From Jackrogersella multiformis (Eukaryota; Ascomycota; Sordariomycetes; Xylariales; Hypoxylaceae), in NCBI GenBank assembly GCA_902806575.1, contig CADCXD010000001.1, positions 4,402,001 to 4,466,000 of the forward strand: 64,000 nucleotides of DNA, given 5' to 3'. The notes beneath the pieces are model-generated. The model did no database searches, was not told the DNA's origin, and worked only from the letters and a program-made list of their open reading frames with translations. Within the stretch, counting starts at the first letter, position 1. Each line of letters begins with the position of its first letter. Shown piece by piece: positions 1 through 10,172 of this stretch. The position numbers were made by a program, and so were the translations under genes.

Positions 1-52
1 GACGGCGATAATGTAAGGATAATATAGAAGCTTGACTTGTTATCTTACTCCT

Positions 53-66
53 TACCTAGGTACCTG
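53..66. repeat. TACCTAGGTACC palindromic element upstream of FMP27
   Basis: A copy of the dispersed TACCTAGGTA-type palindrome lies about 70-80 bases upstream of the FMP27 start codon. It is one of many copies in the non-coding DNA of this window. Whether it acts in the promoter is unknown. Confidence 0.5.
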
Positions 67-132
67 AGTGCTGATACCTTATTCTTCTCAAGCCAGCAAC
101 GCCGGACGCGCCGTGCTTGAGCTGTCATCGCT

Positions 133-3100
133 ATGGCACTCTTTAACCCGACCTTCGTCTTCGGCATAATCGTTGTCATTTACCTCGCGTCCTTTGTCCT
201 GTTCGCCGTGCTACGCATAGTCACTGGCGTGTCCATACAACGTGTTGGATACTTCTCCTTACGACGACTGGCTTATACTCCCAAAGATGGTGTAAAGATT
301 GAGGTCCGAGGTCTCGGGCTTAACCTCCACCGTCCGACTTTCTCCCAACCAACCTGGCTCAGCGTAGTCGTTAGCGAATTTGTTTTGACGCTAGATCTTA
401 AAGTGCTCGAAGCACAGGAGCAACCCGGGATCGATTCGAGCGAGACCGACGATGAGAAAAACCAAGGCTCAAAGCCTACCAAGACGAAGGCCCTCCCTAA
501 GAACCTTAAGCAAGCTACCTTCGAGGCTACTCGCAGTGCCACTTGGAAACAACTCATGACAATCAAGGAGCGCATAAAAAAATTGCACCGAAATGTTCAC
601 TGGATTCGCATGGTCGATCTTGTGGCTACCGACTCGACAGTTCACATAGTAGATGCTGGAAAAGTACAGATTGGAAGCTTTATGATCGCTCTCGATACTA
701 GGAATCGCATGGTCGATCGCGCACGTTTCTTCTTCCAGACTAGATCCGATAACCATGGTCAACAGAATTCTGCCGAATGGGTTGTCACACTACGAAGTGT
801 CCTATTCACGGACAAGGGGAGTGAAGCCATCGAGGTCTTGGACAGTGCTACACTGAATATTCATGGGTTCCTATACGATCAACTCGATGGACTCCGTGAC
901 GCGGCTATTGCCCTGAAGCTTGGCAGAGTGCATGTCCCATACGATGATATCCTAAGCTGTGTCGAGCGTGTTCAGAAGTCTAGGCGACTATTTCCGAAGA
1001 CGTATACAAATGCTGAGTCGATTCAAGTGGCAGTTGAGAAGGTGGTTCAGGAGATGGAGACGCCTGGTAGTACTGACCAGGAGCTGATGCAAACGGTCTC
1101 TGATTCTAAAGAATTCGTGAGCTCTATTCTTCGCGGGATTAAGGAAGTCCAATTTGCAGTGAGCTTCGTCAGCCTTACCAAGAAGCTAGATGCTGTAAAG
1201 TCAGCTGGCTCTCCCCTACTCCTGAATGCCTCCATGAAGGAGGTTGGTATCGACCTACATCGCCTAGATCCTAAGTCCCCGGCGCATCGTATGTACTTTC
1301 CCTCAAAGGATATCGCCCACGAAGCTTTGGCCGCGGCTCTCTCAATCTCTGTTGGGTTCGATGATGGTAAAGGCAAGCCAGAAAGAGTAGTTTACATTCC
1401 CATGACCACTACAACTGTGAAGACCACTCTCCCTTCGAAAACTATGGAACTGTCTGATGCTGGAAGTCCAGAAGAAAGAAATGCCAATATCCTCTTCGCC
1501 AACTCTGTCGTTACCTCGCCTTCCGTCGATTTGGATCCAAGGCATATCCCAATCCTCCTTGCTCTCCTTCAGCCTCGGCCGAAGGCTCCAAAGGCACACG
1601 TGCAGCAGAGACATAGGCTCATATCTCGTCTACTTCCGAAAGCTAACATAAAGTTCTCCATGCATGAACCGGTTATAAGGATAGCCCTGCCTCCAGTCGA
1701 AAAGACTGATGAACCGGACGACTTCGACTTAATAATCTCGTCTATCTCGTCCATCTCGCTTGATCTTGAGTCCTTCCACTCAACAGTCGAAGATTTGCAC
1801 TACTCTCTGGTGTCGTCTGTGCGACTGCAAGCCCACCAGCTCTATTACCAGACCGCTCAAGGCAGTCGTTTTGACTTGATGGATGCCGGGCTATTTGACC
1901 TGAAGATTCAACTCTCGGCGACCCCTGATATCCATGTAATTGCGAATGGTCAGCTTCAGACCTTTGCGATCCGCATGACGCGCCCAGAGATAACTAAGGG
2001 TTTACGCCAAATAGTCCGCCAGCTTAAGCTGGATGTTGAACCTGACAAGCGAGGGGGGTCGAAGACGCAGAGATCACAGAATATTGTCCGTGCACTGCCA
2101 CAGTGGTTACTGCATTTTTCCTTCCAAGTCGAAGATTTCAGCGCTGAAATTACTGGGATCGATGACGACTTCCCCGGGCTTACCCGGGGTGTTGTGCTAC
2201 AGGTTGATTCGTGGTCTGCCGAGTATCGCGCTCATAGATTGGATGCACTACGGGCCCGGCCAACTTCCAGGAGGCGAGCCAGCCGGTCTTTTATGCCTGA
2301 CTCGGAATTCTTGAATTCAATGTCCGTACCGCCTTCACCACGTAAGAAGCACAGCAATGGCGACGGACGAAGACTCACCATCCATACACGAGGCCTGGAG
2401 GCATTCATAGTAGAAGCACCCGAGAAATGGGAAATTGAGCCGTTTCTTCAAATACCTCGATTTGAGATAGCGCTGTCGACACATAGCGATTCGCAGGGCC
2501 CGATACTGCACGTTCATTCTCATATGAGAACTCTCCTTGTCCGCTATTCGCTATTCCGACATTATTCTTTAGGTGTTGCTATTATGGTCCTAGGAAAGGC
2601 ATTCGTGAGAGGGCCGGGACCAGGACAAGGGCCAGAACGTCCGGCACCAGCAAGTCCAAAGCCTGGATATCTCAGCCCTCCACTGATATCGCCTGACTCG
2701 CCCATCACTGACCAAATGGACGAGTTCCCTCGACATAATAAGGAGCTTGTCTCGTTCGACATCAAAGTTTCCCTGATTCAGGTCAAGGCTGAAATGCCCA
2801 GTGATCCCCCTTTGATGCTGCAAATATATGAAATGGAGGCTGGTCGCCATAGGTGGTCGCCGCCATTCTTCTTCTCAAAACTAGTTCGCGTATATGCAGG
2901 CGCACCTAGAATGAGAGGTGTTTGGGCACGGATTGCAAGCGTCAAGTCGGTTCGTCTAGATTATCGCCAGTCACGCAGGAAGATGTCCACTGGAGGTTTT
3001 CACGACGATAAAATGTTCGATATAGTGACCGATGCTATGCGAATAGCAGTACCCCATGAGCTTATCATCAGCAAGATATCTGACAACATTATAAACGTCA

Positions 3101-6100
3101 TCAAAGCGAGCCAACAGCTTCACCATCGCTTTAAGACCGGTACGAACGAATATATATTGGAGAAGGGACCAGAGGGCCCGAAGGAGGTTCCCAAAGTCTC
3201 TTTGCGAACCCGTACGCTTTTATTCGAGCTCGAAGATGGCGCTTTCGAGTGGAAATTGGGGATGATCTACCGGGCTGGACGTGTTGAACAATTGCAACGT
3301 ATTGCCCGAGAGGAGGCTTTTCGAGTCAAAGTTAAGAAGATCCACGAAGAAGAAATGAGAAAGGAGTCGGATCGGATCCGTAATCGGTCGGTGATGACAA
3401 GAGGAAGGACAACCACGTCGAATAACGTCTGGGGGCGCAGCAAGAGTGAAGACGGGCTGTCAAAAATGGGCCACGACGAGCGCTCTCACAGCGAAGCCCC
3501 TAGGGGAAGGAACCCCCGATACGATCCGGAAGCGATTCGTGGTATGAGTGGGAGCGCACACGTGACAATCCAGGAAGCTAGACTCAAGCTCCACGAGCAC
3601 AATGCCCAAAGTTGGAAGAAACGTATCGATCGTCATTATCTGATGGCGAAAAATGGGATGAAGGATCTTCGTGGTCTGTTCTGGGGCCCGGACCAGATTC
3701 CCGATGACTTCGAAGACAGCGAGAAAGTTCTTGAGGTGCCACAACGGCCAGCACTGATGGCTACGGTCATAACAGATTTGCACATAGTAATCGACAAGCC
3801 ATCGTTTCCAATTCAGAAGCTACCGGATTTCCTGCATACTGTCGGAAAAGGGATGCCAAAGGATATGAAGTACTCCCTCCTCGTCCCCATGAACGTCCAG
3901 ATTAGTATGGGCGAGGCACGTGTCAGCCTTCGGGACTACCCCTTACCCTTACTCCATGTTCCTGCCCTAAAGCCTGGTCAACCGTCGAAGCTTGCGGCTC
4001 TGTTCCTGAAAACGGATTTCGTTATTGCGGAAGAATACCGTGGCATTGAATCAACCCGTGGGATCAAAGTCCAGATCACTCCGCCAAGCAGTCTAGAGCC
4101 AGGCATGCAGAATGGAGGCTTTGCTATCGACGTTCGACGTACTATAGGTCCAGTAAAGTCCTACTCGGACATGTCCGTCGATATCAATACCGCACACCCT
4201 ACGAGAATCACCTGGTGTCCTTCGTACCAGCCAGCGATCCAAGATATGATGATGGCCATCGAATCATTCACAAAACCGCAGTTAGATCCTTCGGAGCGAG
4301 TAGGTTTTTGGGACAAAATCAGACTCAACTTCCATTCTCGAGTTCGGGCCGCATGGAAAGGAGATGGTGACGTCCACCTTGCTTTAAAGGGCACAAGGGA
4401 CCCCTATAACGTCACTGGTGACGGCGCTGGGTTCCTGATGTGTTGGCGAAATGATGTCAAATGGAATGTTCATACCGAAGACGACCCCAAGAAATTAATG
4501 ACCGTTGACAGCGGCGAATATGTTCTTGCAATACCGGACTACAGCCACCAGGCCAGAGAGGCGTCGCGTCGCGCTGGAGAGGAAGATAGCATGACTAGTG
4601 AGAACAGCTTCAAATCCGGCGCTACTTTCAAGAAAGTGGTCATGAAAGTCTCAGGCAACGTCCAATGGATGGCCGGTCTCGTTTTCGAACGCGCTATCGA
4701 AAATGGAAAGCGAAGTTTCGAATTTAAACCACATTACGAGGTCTTCTTGAAGGCTCCACAACATGCCAAACAGGAAGATGGCTCCCTCCCATACGATGCC
4801 TTCCGCGACTTTAGAAGCGAGCATATACATATGTCTCTCGCAATAAGGGCACCGGTCGACCGCAATTGGACGACGTCGGAAATACAGCCATCAAAAAGCT
4901 ACAATACTGTGCACCTAACTCCTCGGTTCTTTACCCACTTCTTCGCTTGGTGGTCTCTATTCAGCGGCCCGATGGCACTTCCTATCCGCCAAGGGTCTCT
5001 CTGGCCCGGGCGGGAAAAGAATAGCAAGAAGTTTGGAAGGCATCTTGGAACGATCAAGTATAACCTTCTCTTAGCCCCCTTGTTCCTCAGTCACATCTAT
5101 AAACATAAAGACGTTGAAAATCATTCCGAGAATTCTGTGTCGGCTACGGGTATCAAGGTAAGAATCGATAGTTTTATGCTCGATATCCATCAACGGCGAG
5201 AGGAGTTCAACACCCGAGACCGAGGTCATAAGACAAATGGCAGAACGACCGGCATGAAAATCCACGCAGCCCAGCTCGACCTTATATCCGCAGATGTTCG
5301 TGCTGTTTCTGCTAGTATGAGAGGCACCACGACTGGGGCAATCAAGAAGAATTCGATTTCAACTTTGATCACACAGCAAGAAAACGATGGTACAAATCTC
5401 TCCCAATTCACCATTCCAGACAACGACTTCAGCTGGGTCGACATGGATGACTTTGTAGAGCTTGACTGGATCCTACCTTCGGAGCCGAATCCAGATACGA
5501 AGATCCTGCCGCTAGTATTTGCTCCTCGGGTTACCTACTTTAGACAGACTGATATTGGCGGCACCATAGATGGAGACCCGGATCGCACGAGTCCTTTCGG
5601 GCATGAACCAACCCACGTCTGTATAATGAGCCAAGATGATGACCCTAGGAGGGTTCAGTTCCAGCTCATCCAGTCTCGATTAGAACAACTACAGGTTCAA
5701 ATTGCAACCAATACACGCAATGTTGGCGACGCCGAACTACGCATGATCAGGGACAATGGCGAGGACCCCGAAATTAAGACTGAATATGAAAGGCTTAGCA
5801 GACACGCTACTGTTTTGAAAGAGAAGCGATTGTTCATGGAGAACATGCTGCAGCAGATGGCTATCAAAACATCGACCGATGGCCAGAATGGTTCGGACGA
5901 CTCCCAGTCCACAAGCCACGAATCAAGAGAGTGGGTTGACATGGGAGATGGAAATATTAAGATGTCGTCGGGCACAGAATTTGCTAGCGACTTCAAAAAT
6001 AGGTTTGTTATCCACAACATGCAGTTAAAGTGGAACAATCTGTTGCGAAACATCATCCTCCGATATAGCCATCAAGTCAGCCAGAGGCGTGGTTTTGTCT

Positions 6101-9012
6101 ACTACCTATCTCGGCCTGCTGTCAAGTTCATCCTGGACATCGTTGAAGAGCAGGCCAGAGCCAAGCAAGGCCACAAATCTACCAATACGCCCAACAATGA
6201 CACGCATCATCCTTCGGTTTCCAATAGTGGTACTCCATCTAGTGATACCGATCCAGACATCGAATATCGTATCAACCAAATCCTGAAAGATGGCAGGAAA
6301 TATGTCAATGCTGATGGATACGCCACGTCTGACGGACCTACCACCACGAACATGGAAGATATCACTAGTGGCATAGCAGAAGAGTTCGCTCCTCAGAATT
6401 CGTATCATGTCCGGCTAATCGCGCCTCAAATACAACTCCAGAGTGATAAGAATAGGAAGCACGTTATTCTAATCACCGGAAAGGGAATGGAACTCAAAGT
6501 GGTCGAAGTTATGGAGAAGGCTAGACTATCCGACCAGGTCAGCGGGTTGGTCCAGCGGCGTTTCTTGCTCCAGATGGACAGCGCGCAGTTCTTCGTGACG
6601 CATCAGAAATGGTTCTCTGGCCAATTACTATCTATGTACTCTGGAAATACATACGGAACGCCTTCCGGCTCGTCGTGGCCGCCATGGGTCCCCATGGAGG
6701 TTATGTACGATTTCCAAGCAGATCCGTTCGGCTTCAAACGAGTTGTGCAGAAGACGTCGGCCATGCTAAGATACGATAAATTCAACACTCTCCGACTGAA
6801 GTACAACGATGATGTCAACACCGAAGCCAACCCACTGGCAGTAGAGACCACTGAAAGCAGGATGGATAACCTCTGGGTGGAATTCCCCCAGGCTAGGGCT
6901 CTTTGCAATTCGTCGCAGTACTACGCGATGTACGTTATCGTGCTTGACCTTCTCATGTACAGCGAGCCCCTAGAGAAGACAAGAACCGAGAGGCTGGAGA
7001 AGATACTGTTGGCATCGGATTTCAGCGACCTCCGAGGAACTCCGGAGATGGTTATTAGGTTGCAGGAACGTATTCGGCAGCTAGAAGACATCAAGGCGCA
7101 CTTCCAAATCCATTCGAAATACTTGGACAAGAAGGGATGGCAGGATAGGTTACTTCTAGAGCGTGATCTCGCCGCTTGTGAGGACGAGCTGTTCTTCATG
7201 ATGAAGGCGATCACTACCTCACAGCGGAAGTATGATAACGCGTCGCAGAGTAATGCTTTATTGAGGTGGACCATTTCCGCAAAAGAGATCGTCTGGCATC
7301 TCATCCGAGATAACAACGAACCCCTCGTCGAATTTCAGCTGCGGGATGTCGAGTACGACCGGACGGACAACTCCGATGGTTCCCATATCAACTTAATGCA
7401 GGTTGGAAAAGTACTAGGTTTAAATCTTATGCCGGACGCGATTTATCCAGAAATGATCGCGCCTTATTTCAACGACCAGAAGGTGGCCTACGCTGGCCTG
7501 GAGGGCAAACAGATGATACGTGTGTATTGGCACATGCTAGAAGCTATCGCAGGTATCCCGGTGATGGACCACTTCGAGGTCAATCTCTTTCCGATGAAGA
7601 TCCAGCTAGAACATGAAGTAGGAAAGAAACTTTTCGAGTATATCTTCCCCGGGTTGGACGGAGATAAACCCGACCCACAGGCCGATCCAACATTCACACC
7701 CGGCGAGACGGAGGAAGAAGAGATACAAGATGACTCCGCGTCCATATCTAGTAGACTCGGTACTGCGGCCTCCGACAAGGAGCCTTCGTTTTCGACCCGG
7801 GCTGGATCCTTGGAGCTACGTCTTCGTCCTACTCTGACTTTAGATCCGCGGCAAAAGGAAGACGGCTACCAGAGGTCCAAAGCAGTTAGTGTCCACTCGA
7901 ACGATGGCGGTAGCGTTTTTCGGCTTTTCGGCTCGAAGACGGCAACCAAAAAGCCGTCATACGAGTCTCTAAAATCTACTAGCACTTCACAACAAAAGAT
8001 GGGCATCGGTCGGGCTGCAACGATCGTTCCAGCCGGCGGTGATAATAAAAAGGGAGGCCGATTCGGACTCTCCCGGAAATCTGCCCAGTCTGACGATAAG
8101 CCTTCAGACGACTTGACGAAGATGATATCGCGCGCCTCGAATTACATGACCTTCGCGTATATTAAGTTGCCGTCGGTCGTCCTTTGTCTCAGCTACAAAG
8201 GTAAATCCGATCGAAATCTCGAAGACGTACATGACTTCGTCTTCCGGCTACCAACCATCGAATACCGTAATAAGACATGGTCTACTCTCGACCTAGCCCT
8301 AGCCTTCAAGGGTCGCGTGATCAAAGCGCTGATCTCTCACACGGGTGCCATCATCAGCAATAAGTTCAAACACAGGCCCAACACGGCACAGCAAGGCAAG
8401 ATTCGCGAGCTAGCTTCGAGCAGCGTTCTCCTCGCAACGCCAAATGTCTCCAACAGCGGCGACAATAGTGATGACTCGTCAAGCTTGTATGGAACGAGCC
8501 CGGTTGATTACTCGCGGTCCCCGCCTAGGAGCATTAGAAGCGCACACTCAAACATTCCCGGGCCTCAGCGATCGAGTAGCCGGAGCTCTAGCGTCGCCTC
8601 GGCACGCTCATACACTCGCTCATTTCACAACGGCGTGGAAAGCAGCAACAGAAGCACGCCGCCTGTTCCCTCCTTTGTCAAGATGTCACCGCCATCCCCC
8701 ATCGAGCGTAACCCCTCCGGTCTAGGATTCGACATACCTCGACCAAAAACCAGCGCAAGCATGGGCTCCTTGAGTCCCTTCCGAATGGCATCGACTAGCA
8801 CCGGCCTAGTTGACGAGTCAGAAAGGCGGAAGGCAACCGGGCCCGGCTTCCTCAAGGGCAAGCTTACCGCCCTGACAAACCGGTTCATGGATCGGGATGG
8901 TAGTGATAGCAGGAGCATCCGCGATACCAGCGACAATAAAAGCATTCGCGACAACAGCGATAGTAGAAGCGTCCGCGACGATGAGTACGACGAGAGTGAG
9001 GAGGATAGGTAG
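133..9012 (+). CDS. FMP27: Fmp27/BLTP2 (Hobbit) family bridge-like lipid transfer protein
   Basis: A single uninterrupted 2959-codon reading frame. Proteins of this family are rod-shaped bridge-like lipid transfer proteins (repeating beta-groove family with Vps13 and Csf1) that sit at ER-plasma membrane contacts. The N terminus has a hydrophobic anchor (about residues 8-28), followed directly by a groove-like beta-rich segment. The three blocks that define the fungal family are visible in order: the SW block (S1160-W1161), the GFWDK block starting at G1391, and the WPPW motif at residues 2182-2185. About 300 C-terminal residues are Ser/Arg/Pro-rich and look disordered, ending in three copies of a 9-residue unit (2924-2950). 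The start is the first ATG and puts the anchor at the very N terminus, as in homologues. No intron is needed, which is notable for almost 9 kb. It converges on VPS22. Family assignment is secure; the contact-site role is inferred from relatives. Confidence 0.95.
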   Translation: MALFNPTFVFGIIVVIYLASFVLFAVLRIVTGVSIQRVGYFSLRRLAYTPKDGVKIEVRGLGLNLHRPTFSQPTWLSVVVSEFVLTLDLKVLEAQEQPGIDSSETDDEKNQGSKPTKTKALPKNLKQATFEATRSATWKQLMTIKERIKKLHRNVHWIRMVDLVATDSTVHIVDAGKVQIGSFMIALDTRNRMVDRARFFFQTRSDNHGQQNSAEWVVTLRSVLFTDKGSEAIEVLDSATLNIHGFLYDQLDGLRDAAIALKLGRVHVPYDDILSCVERVQKSRRLFPKTYTNAESIQVAVEKVVQEMETPGSTDQELMQTVSDSKEFVSSILRGIKEVQFAVSFVSLTKKLDAVKSAGSPLLLNASMKEVGIDLHRLDPKSPAHRMYFPSKDIAHEALAAALSISVGFDDGKGKPERVVYIPMTTTTVKTTLPSKTMELSDAGSPEERNANILFANSVVTSPSVDLDPRHIPILLALLQPRPKAPKAHVQQRHRLISRLLPKANIKFSMHEPVIRIALPPVEKTDEPDDFDLIISSISSISLDLESFHSTVEDLHYSLVSSVRLQAHQLYYQTAQGSRFDLMDAGLFDLKIQLSATPDIHVIANGQLQTFAIRMTRPEITKGLRQIVRQLKLDVEPDKRGGSKTQRSQNIVRALPQWLLHFSFQVEDFSAEITGIDDDFPGLTRGVVLQVDSWSAEYRAHRLDALRARPTSRRRASRSFMPDSEFLNSMSVPPSPRKKHSNGDGRRLTIHTRGLEAFIVEAPEKWEIEPFLQIPRFEIALSTHSDSQGPILHVHSHMRTLLVRYSLFRHYSLGVAIMVLGKAFVRGPGPGQGPERPAPASPKPGYLSPPLISPDSPITDQMDEFPRHNKELVSFDIKVSLIQVKAEMPSDPPLMLQIYEMEAGRHRWSPPFFFSKLVRVYAGAPRMRGVWARIASVKSVRLDYRQSRRKMSTGGFHDDKMFDIVTDAMRIAVPHELIISKISDNIINVIKASQQLHHRFKTGTNEYILEKGPEGPKEVPKVSLRTRTLLFELEDGAFEWKLGMIYRAGRVEQLQRIAREEAFRVKVKKIHEEEMRKESDRIRNRSVMTRGRTTTSNNVWGRSKSEDGLSKMGHDERSHSEAPRGRNPRYDPEAIRGMSGSAHVTIQEARLKLHEHNAQSWKKRIDRHYLMAKNGMKDLRGLFWGPDQIPDDFEDSEKVLEVPQRPALMATVITDLHIVIDKPSFPIQKLPDFLHTVGKGMPKDMKYSLLVPMNVQISMGEARVSLRDYPLPLLHVPALKPGQPSKLAALFLKTDFVIAEEYRGIESTRGIKVQITPPSSLEPGMQNGGFAIDVRRTIGPVKSYSDMSVDINTAHPTRITWCPSYQPAIQDMMMAIESFTKPQLDPSERVGFWDKIRLNFHSRVRAAWKGDGDVHLALKGTRDPYNVTGDGAGFLMCWRNDVKWNVHTEDDPKKLMTVDSGEYVLAIPDYSHQAREASRRAGEEDSMTSENSFKSGATFKKVVMKVSGNVQWMAGLVFERAIENGKRSFEFKPHYEVFLKAPQHAKQEDGSLPYDAFRDFRSEHIHMSLAIRAPVDRNWTTSEIQPSKSYNTVHLTPRFFTHFFAWWSLFSGPMALPIRQGSLWPGREKNSKKFGRHLGTIKYNLLLAPLFLSHIYKHKDVENHSENSVSATGIKVRIDSFMLDIHQRREEFNTRDRGHKTNGRTTGMKIHAAQLDLISADVRAVSASMRGTTTGAIKKNSISTLITQQENDGTNLSQFTIPDNDFSWVDMDDFVELDWILPSEPNPDTKILPLVFAPRVTYFRQTDIGGTIDGDPDRTSPFGHEPTHVCIMSQDDDPRRVQFQLIQSRLEQLQVQIATNTRNVGDAELRMIRDNGEDPEIKTEYERLSRHATVLKEKRLFMENMLQQMAIKTSTDGQNGSDDSQSTSHESREWVDMGDGNIKMSSGTEFASDFKNRFVIHNMQLKWNNLLRNIILRYSHQVSQRRGFVYYLSRPAVKFILDIVEEQARAKQGHKSTNTPNNDTHHPSVSNSGTPSSDTDPDIEYRINQILKDGRKYVNADGYATSDGPTTTNMEDITSGIAEEFAPQNSYHVRLIAPQIQLQSDKNRKHVILITGKGMELKVVEVMEKARLSDQVSGLVQRRFLLQMDSAQFFVTHQKWFSGQLLSMYSGNTYGTPSGSSWPPWVPMEVMYDFQADPFGFKRVVQKTSAMLRYDKFNTLRLKYNDDVNTEANPLAVETTESRMDNLWVEFPQARALCNSSQYYAMYVIVLDLLMYSEPLEKTRTERLEKILLASDFSDLRGTPEMVIRLQERIRQLEDIKAHFQIHSKYLDKKGWQDRLLLERDLAACEDELFFMMKAITTSQRKYDNASQSNALLRWTISAKEIVWHLIRDNNEPLVEFQLRDVEYDRTDNSDGSHINLMQVGKVLGLNLMPDAIYPEMIAPYFNDQKVAYAGLEGKQMIRVYWHMLEAIAGIPVMDHFEVNLFPMKIQLEHEVGKKLFEYIFPGLDGDKPDPQADPTFTPGETEEEEIQDDSASISSRLGTAASDKEPSFSTRAGSLELRLRPTLTLDPRQKEDGYQRSKAVSVHSNDGGSVFRLFGSKTATKKPSYESLKSTSTSQQKMGIGRAATIVPAGGDNKKGGRFGLSRKSAQSDDKPSDDLTKMISRASNYMTFAYIKLPSVVLCLSYKGKSDRNLEDVHDFVFRLPTIEYRNKTWSTLDLALAFKGRVIKALISHTGAIISNKFKHRPNTAQQGKIRELASSSVLLATPNVSNSGDNSDDSSSLYGTSPVDYSRSPPRSIRSAHSNIPGPQRSSSRSSSVASARSYTRSFHNGVESSNRSTPPVPSFVKMSPPSPIERNPSGLGFDIPRPKTSASMGSLSPFRMASTSTGLVDESERRKATGPGFLKGKLTALTNRFMDRDGSDSRSIRDTSDNKSIRDNSDSRSVRDDEYDESEEDR

Positions 9013-9133
9013 AAGAACTAAGGCGGTAGATTGGAGACTAGTTTGATACCGAACATCAAACCGGTCGGTATAATCGAATACGCTAATCGATAATATTCCC
9101 CGGAGACGGGAGGACGCACACGCGCTTTCGTGT

Positions 9134-9139
9134 AATAAA
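9134..9139 (+). terminator. Candidate poly(A) signal of FMP27
   Basis: AATAAA lies about 120 bases after the FMP27 stop codon on the coding strand, a reasonable distance for a fungal 3' end. It was identified by motif only. Confidence 0.35.
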
Positions 9140-9407
9140 ATCGCAGGTTCATTAGAAGAAGGGGGATGGGTTGTAGAAATAGTTGGATTCCAACACCACG
9201 AGGTACTCTGCTTTTGGGTAGCCTACGTCGGTCACGGTCGCTAAACTTTCTGTTTTGTCATCACGAACAACTAGTACTATAGTTTTCCTTTTCGGAGTCT
9301 AGGGAGTCGGGGTTGGCTAAGAGCCATGTTATCTTCTTGCTTGTTTTAGAAAGAGACCACGGGACTCCTTGTTGATAGGCGCACAGCTCACGGTATATAA
9401 AAACGCG

Positions 9408-9437
9408 CCCTCGCCCGCAAGCAACTTTGGGCGAGGG
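9408..9437. other. GC-rich perfect inverted repeat (hairpin)
   Basis: CCCTCGCCC at 9408-9416 pairs perfectly with GGGCGAGGG at 9429-9437 across a 12-base loop. It begins about 8 bases after a TATATAAAA sequence. It could form an RNA hairpin near the end of a transcript or a short structured RNA; function unknown. Confidence 0.6.
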
Positions 9438-10172
9438 TGGAGAAGCAGGGGATTAGAGACGCATTTGCATGGGAGGAGCCTGGTCCGGGTATATAAAGAT
9501 AATGGGCTTCTGATATTTATAGTCGAATGAGAAGATTAGTTCAATTGCTTTTAGACTTTGAGAGCTTATGATGTAGGGTGATGTGATTTTAGAGGTATTT
9601 GTGTGAAGGCTTGAAATATGACTTGAGATTGATGTATGTCGAAGACTTGGGGACTTCTTCTGGTAGTGTGATCACTATCTTGTAGGTTCACTACGATATC
9701 CTTATTGTATTATAAAATAACCCACATAGCAATGGTATTTTATTCATCTCCTAGACCATACTCTTCTGTAAACCATACATTATGATTTGCATATCCCCCG
9801 TCTCCGAGTTATGTGGTTCTCTTTAAGACTACACGAAAGGATAGTTGCGTAGCGTCGAGTAAGGAGGAATCAACTCCCAGCCCCCCTTTCTAATACGTCT
9901 CCTGGCATGACGGCTAGAGATTAGTACCCGGCACCGGCACAGCATGCTCTCTTTCCTTCCTTAACCAATTACCTCGCACTTCCAGTAGTTCCCCTTCAAT
10001 CTTGGCGGTTTCCTAGACTACATTTAAGCCCACAACAACCCCCTGCGCCAAACAGCTGGGATCGTCATAGGTAAGGGCGTATCGGCTTGGTAACTATTAT
10101 TGTTTACCCTTCATATTTCTCGACATCTCGATCCAGACTAGCGAAGGCAGCCGGTCCAGAAAAAGCGACCCT

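Larger units (their letters stand above)
9013..10172. other. Convergent intergenic region FMP27-VPS22
   Basis: This 1.16 kb lies between two gene 3' ends. I see no protein gene. It holds a candidate AATAAA near 9134, a 9-bp perfect hairpin at 9408-9437 and two TATA-like sequences (about 9393-9400 and 9490-9497) around an ATTTGCAT octamer near 9462. TATA boxes are unexpected between convergent genes and could mark a short non-coding transcript, but nothing in the sequence proves this. Confidence 0.6.
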
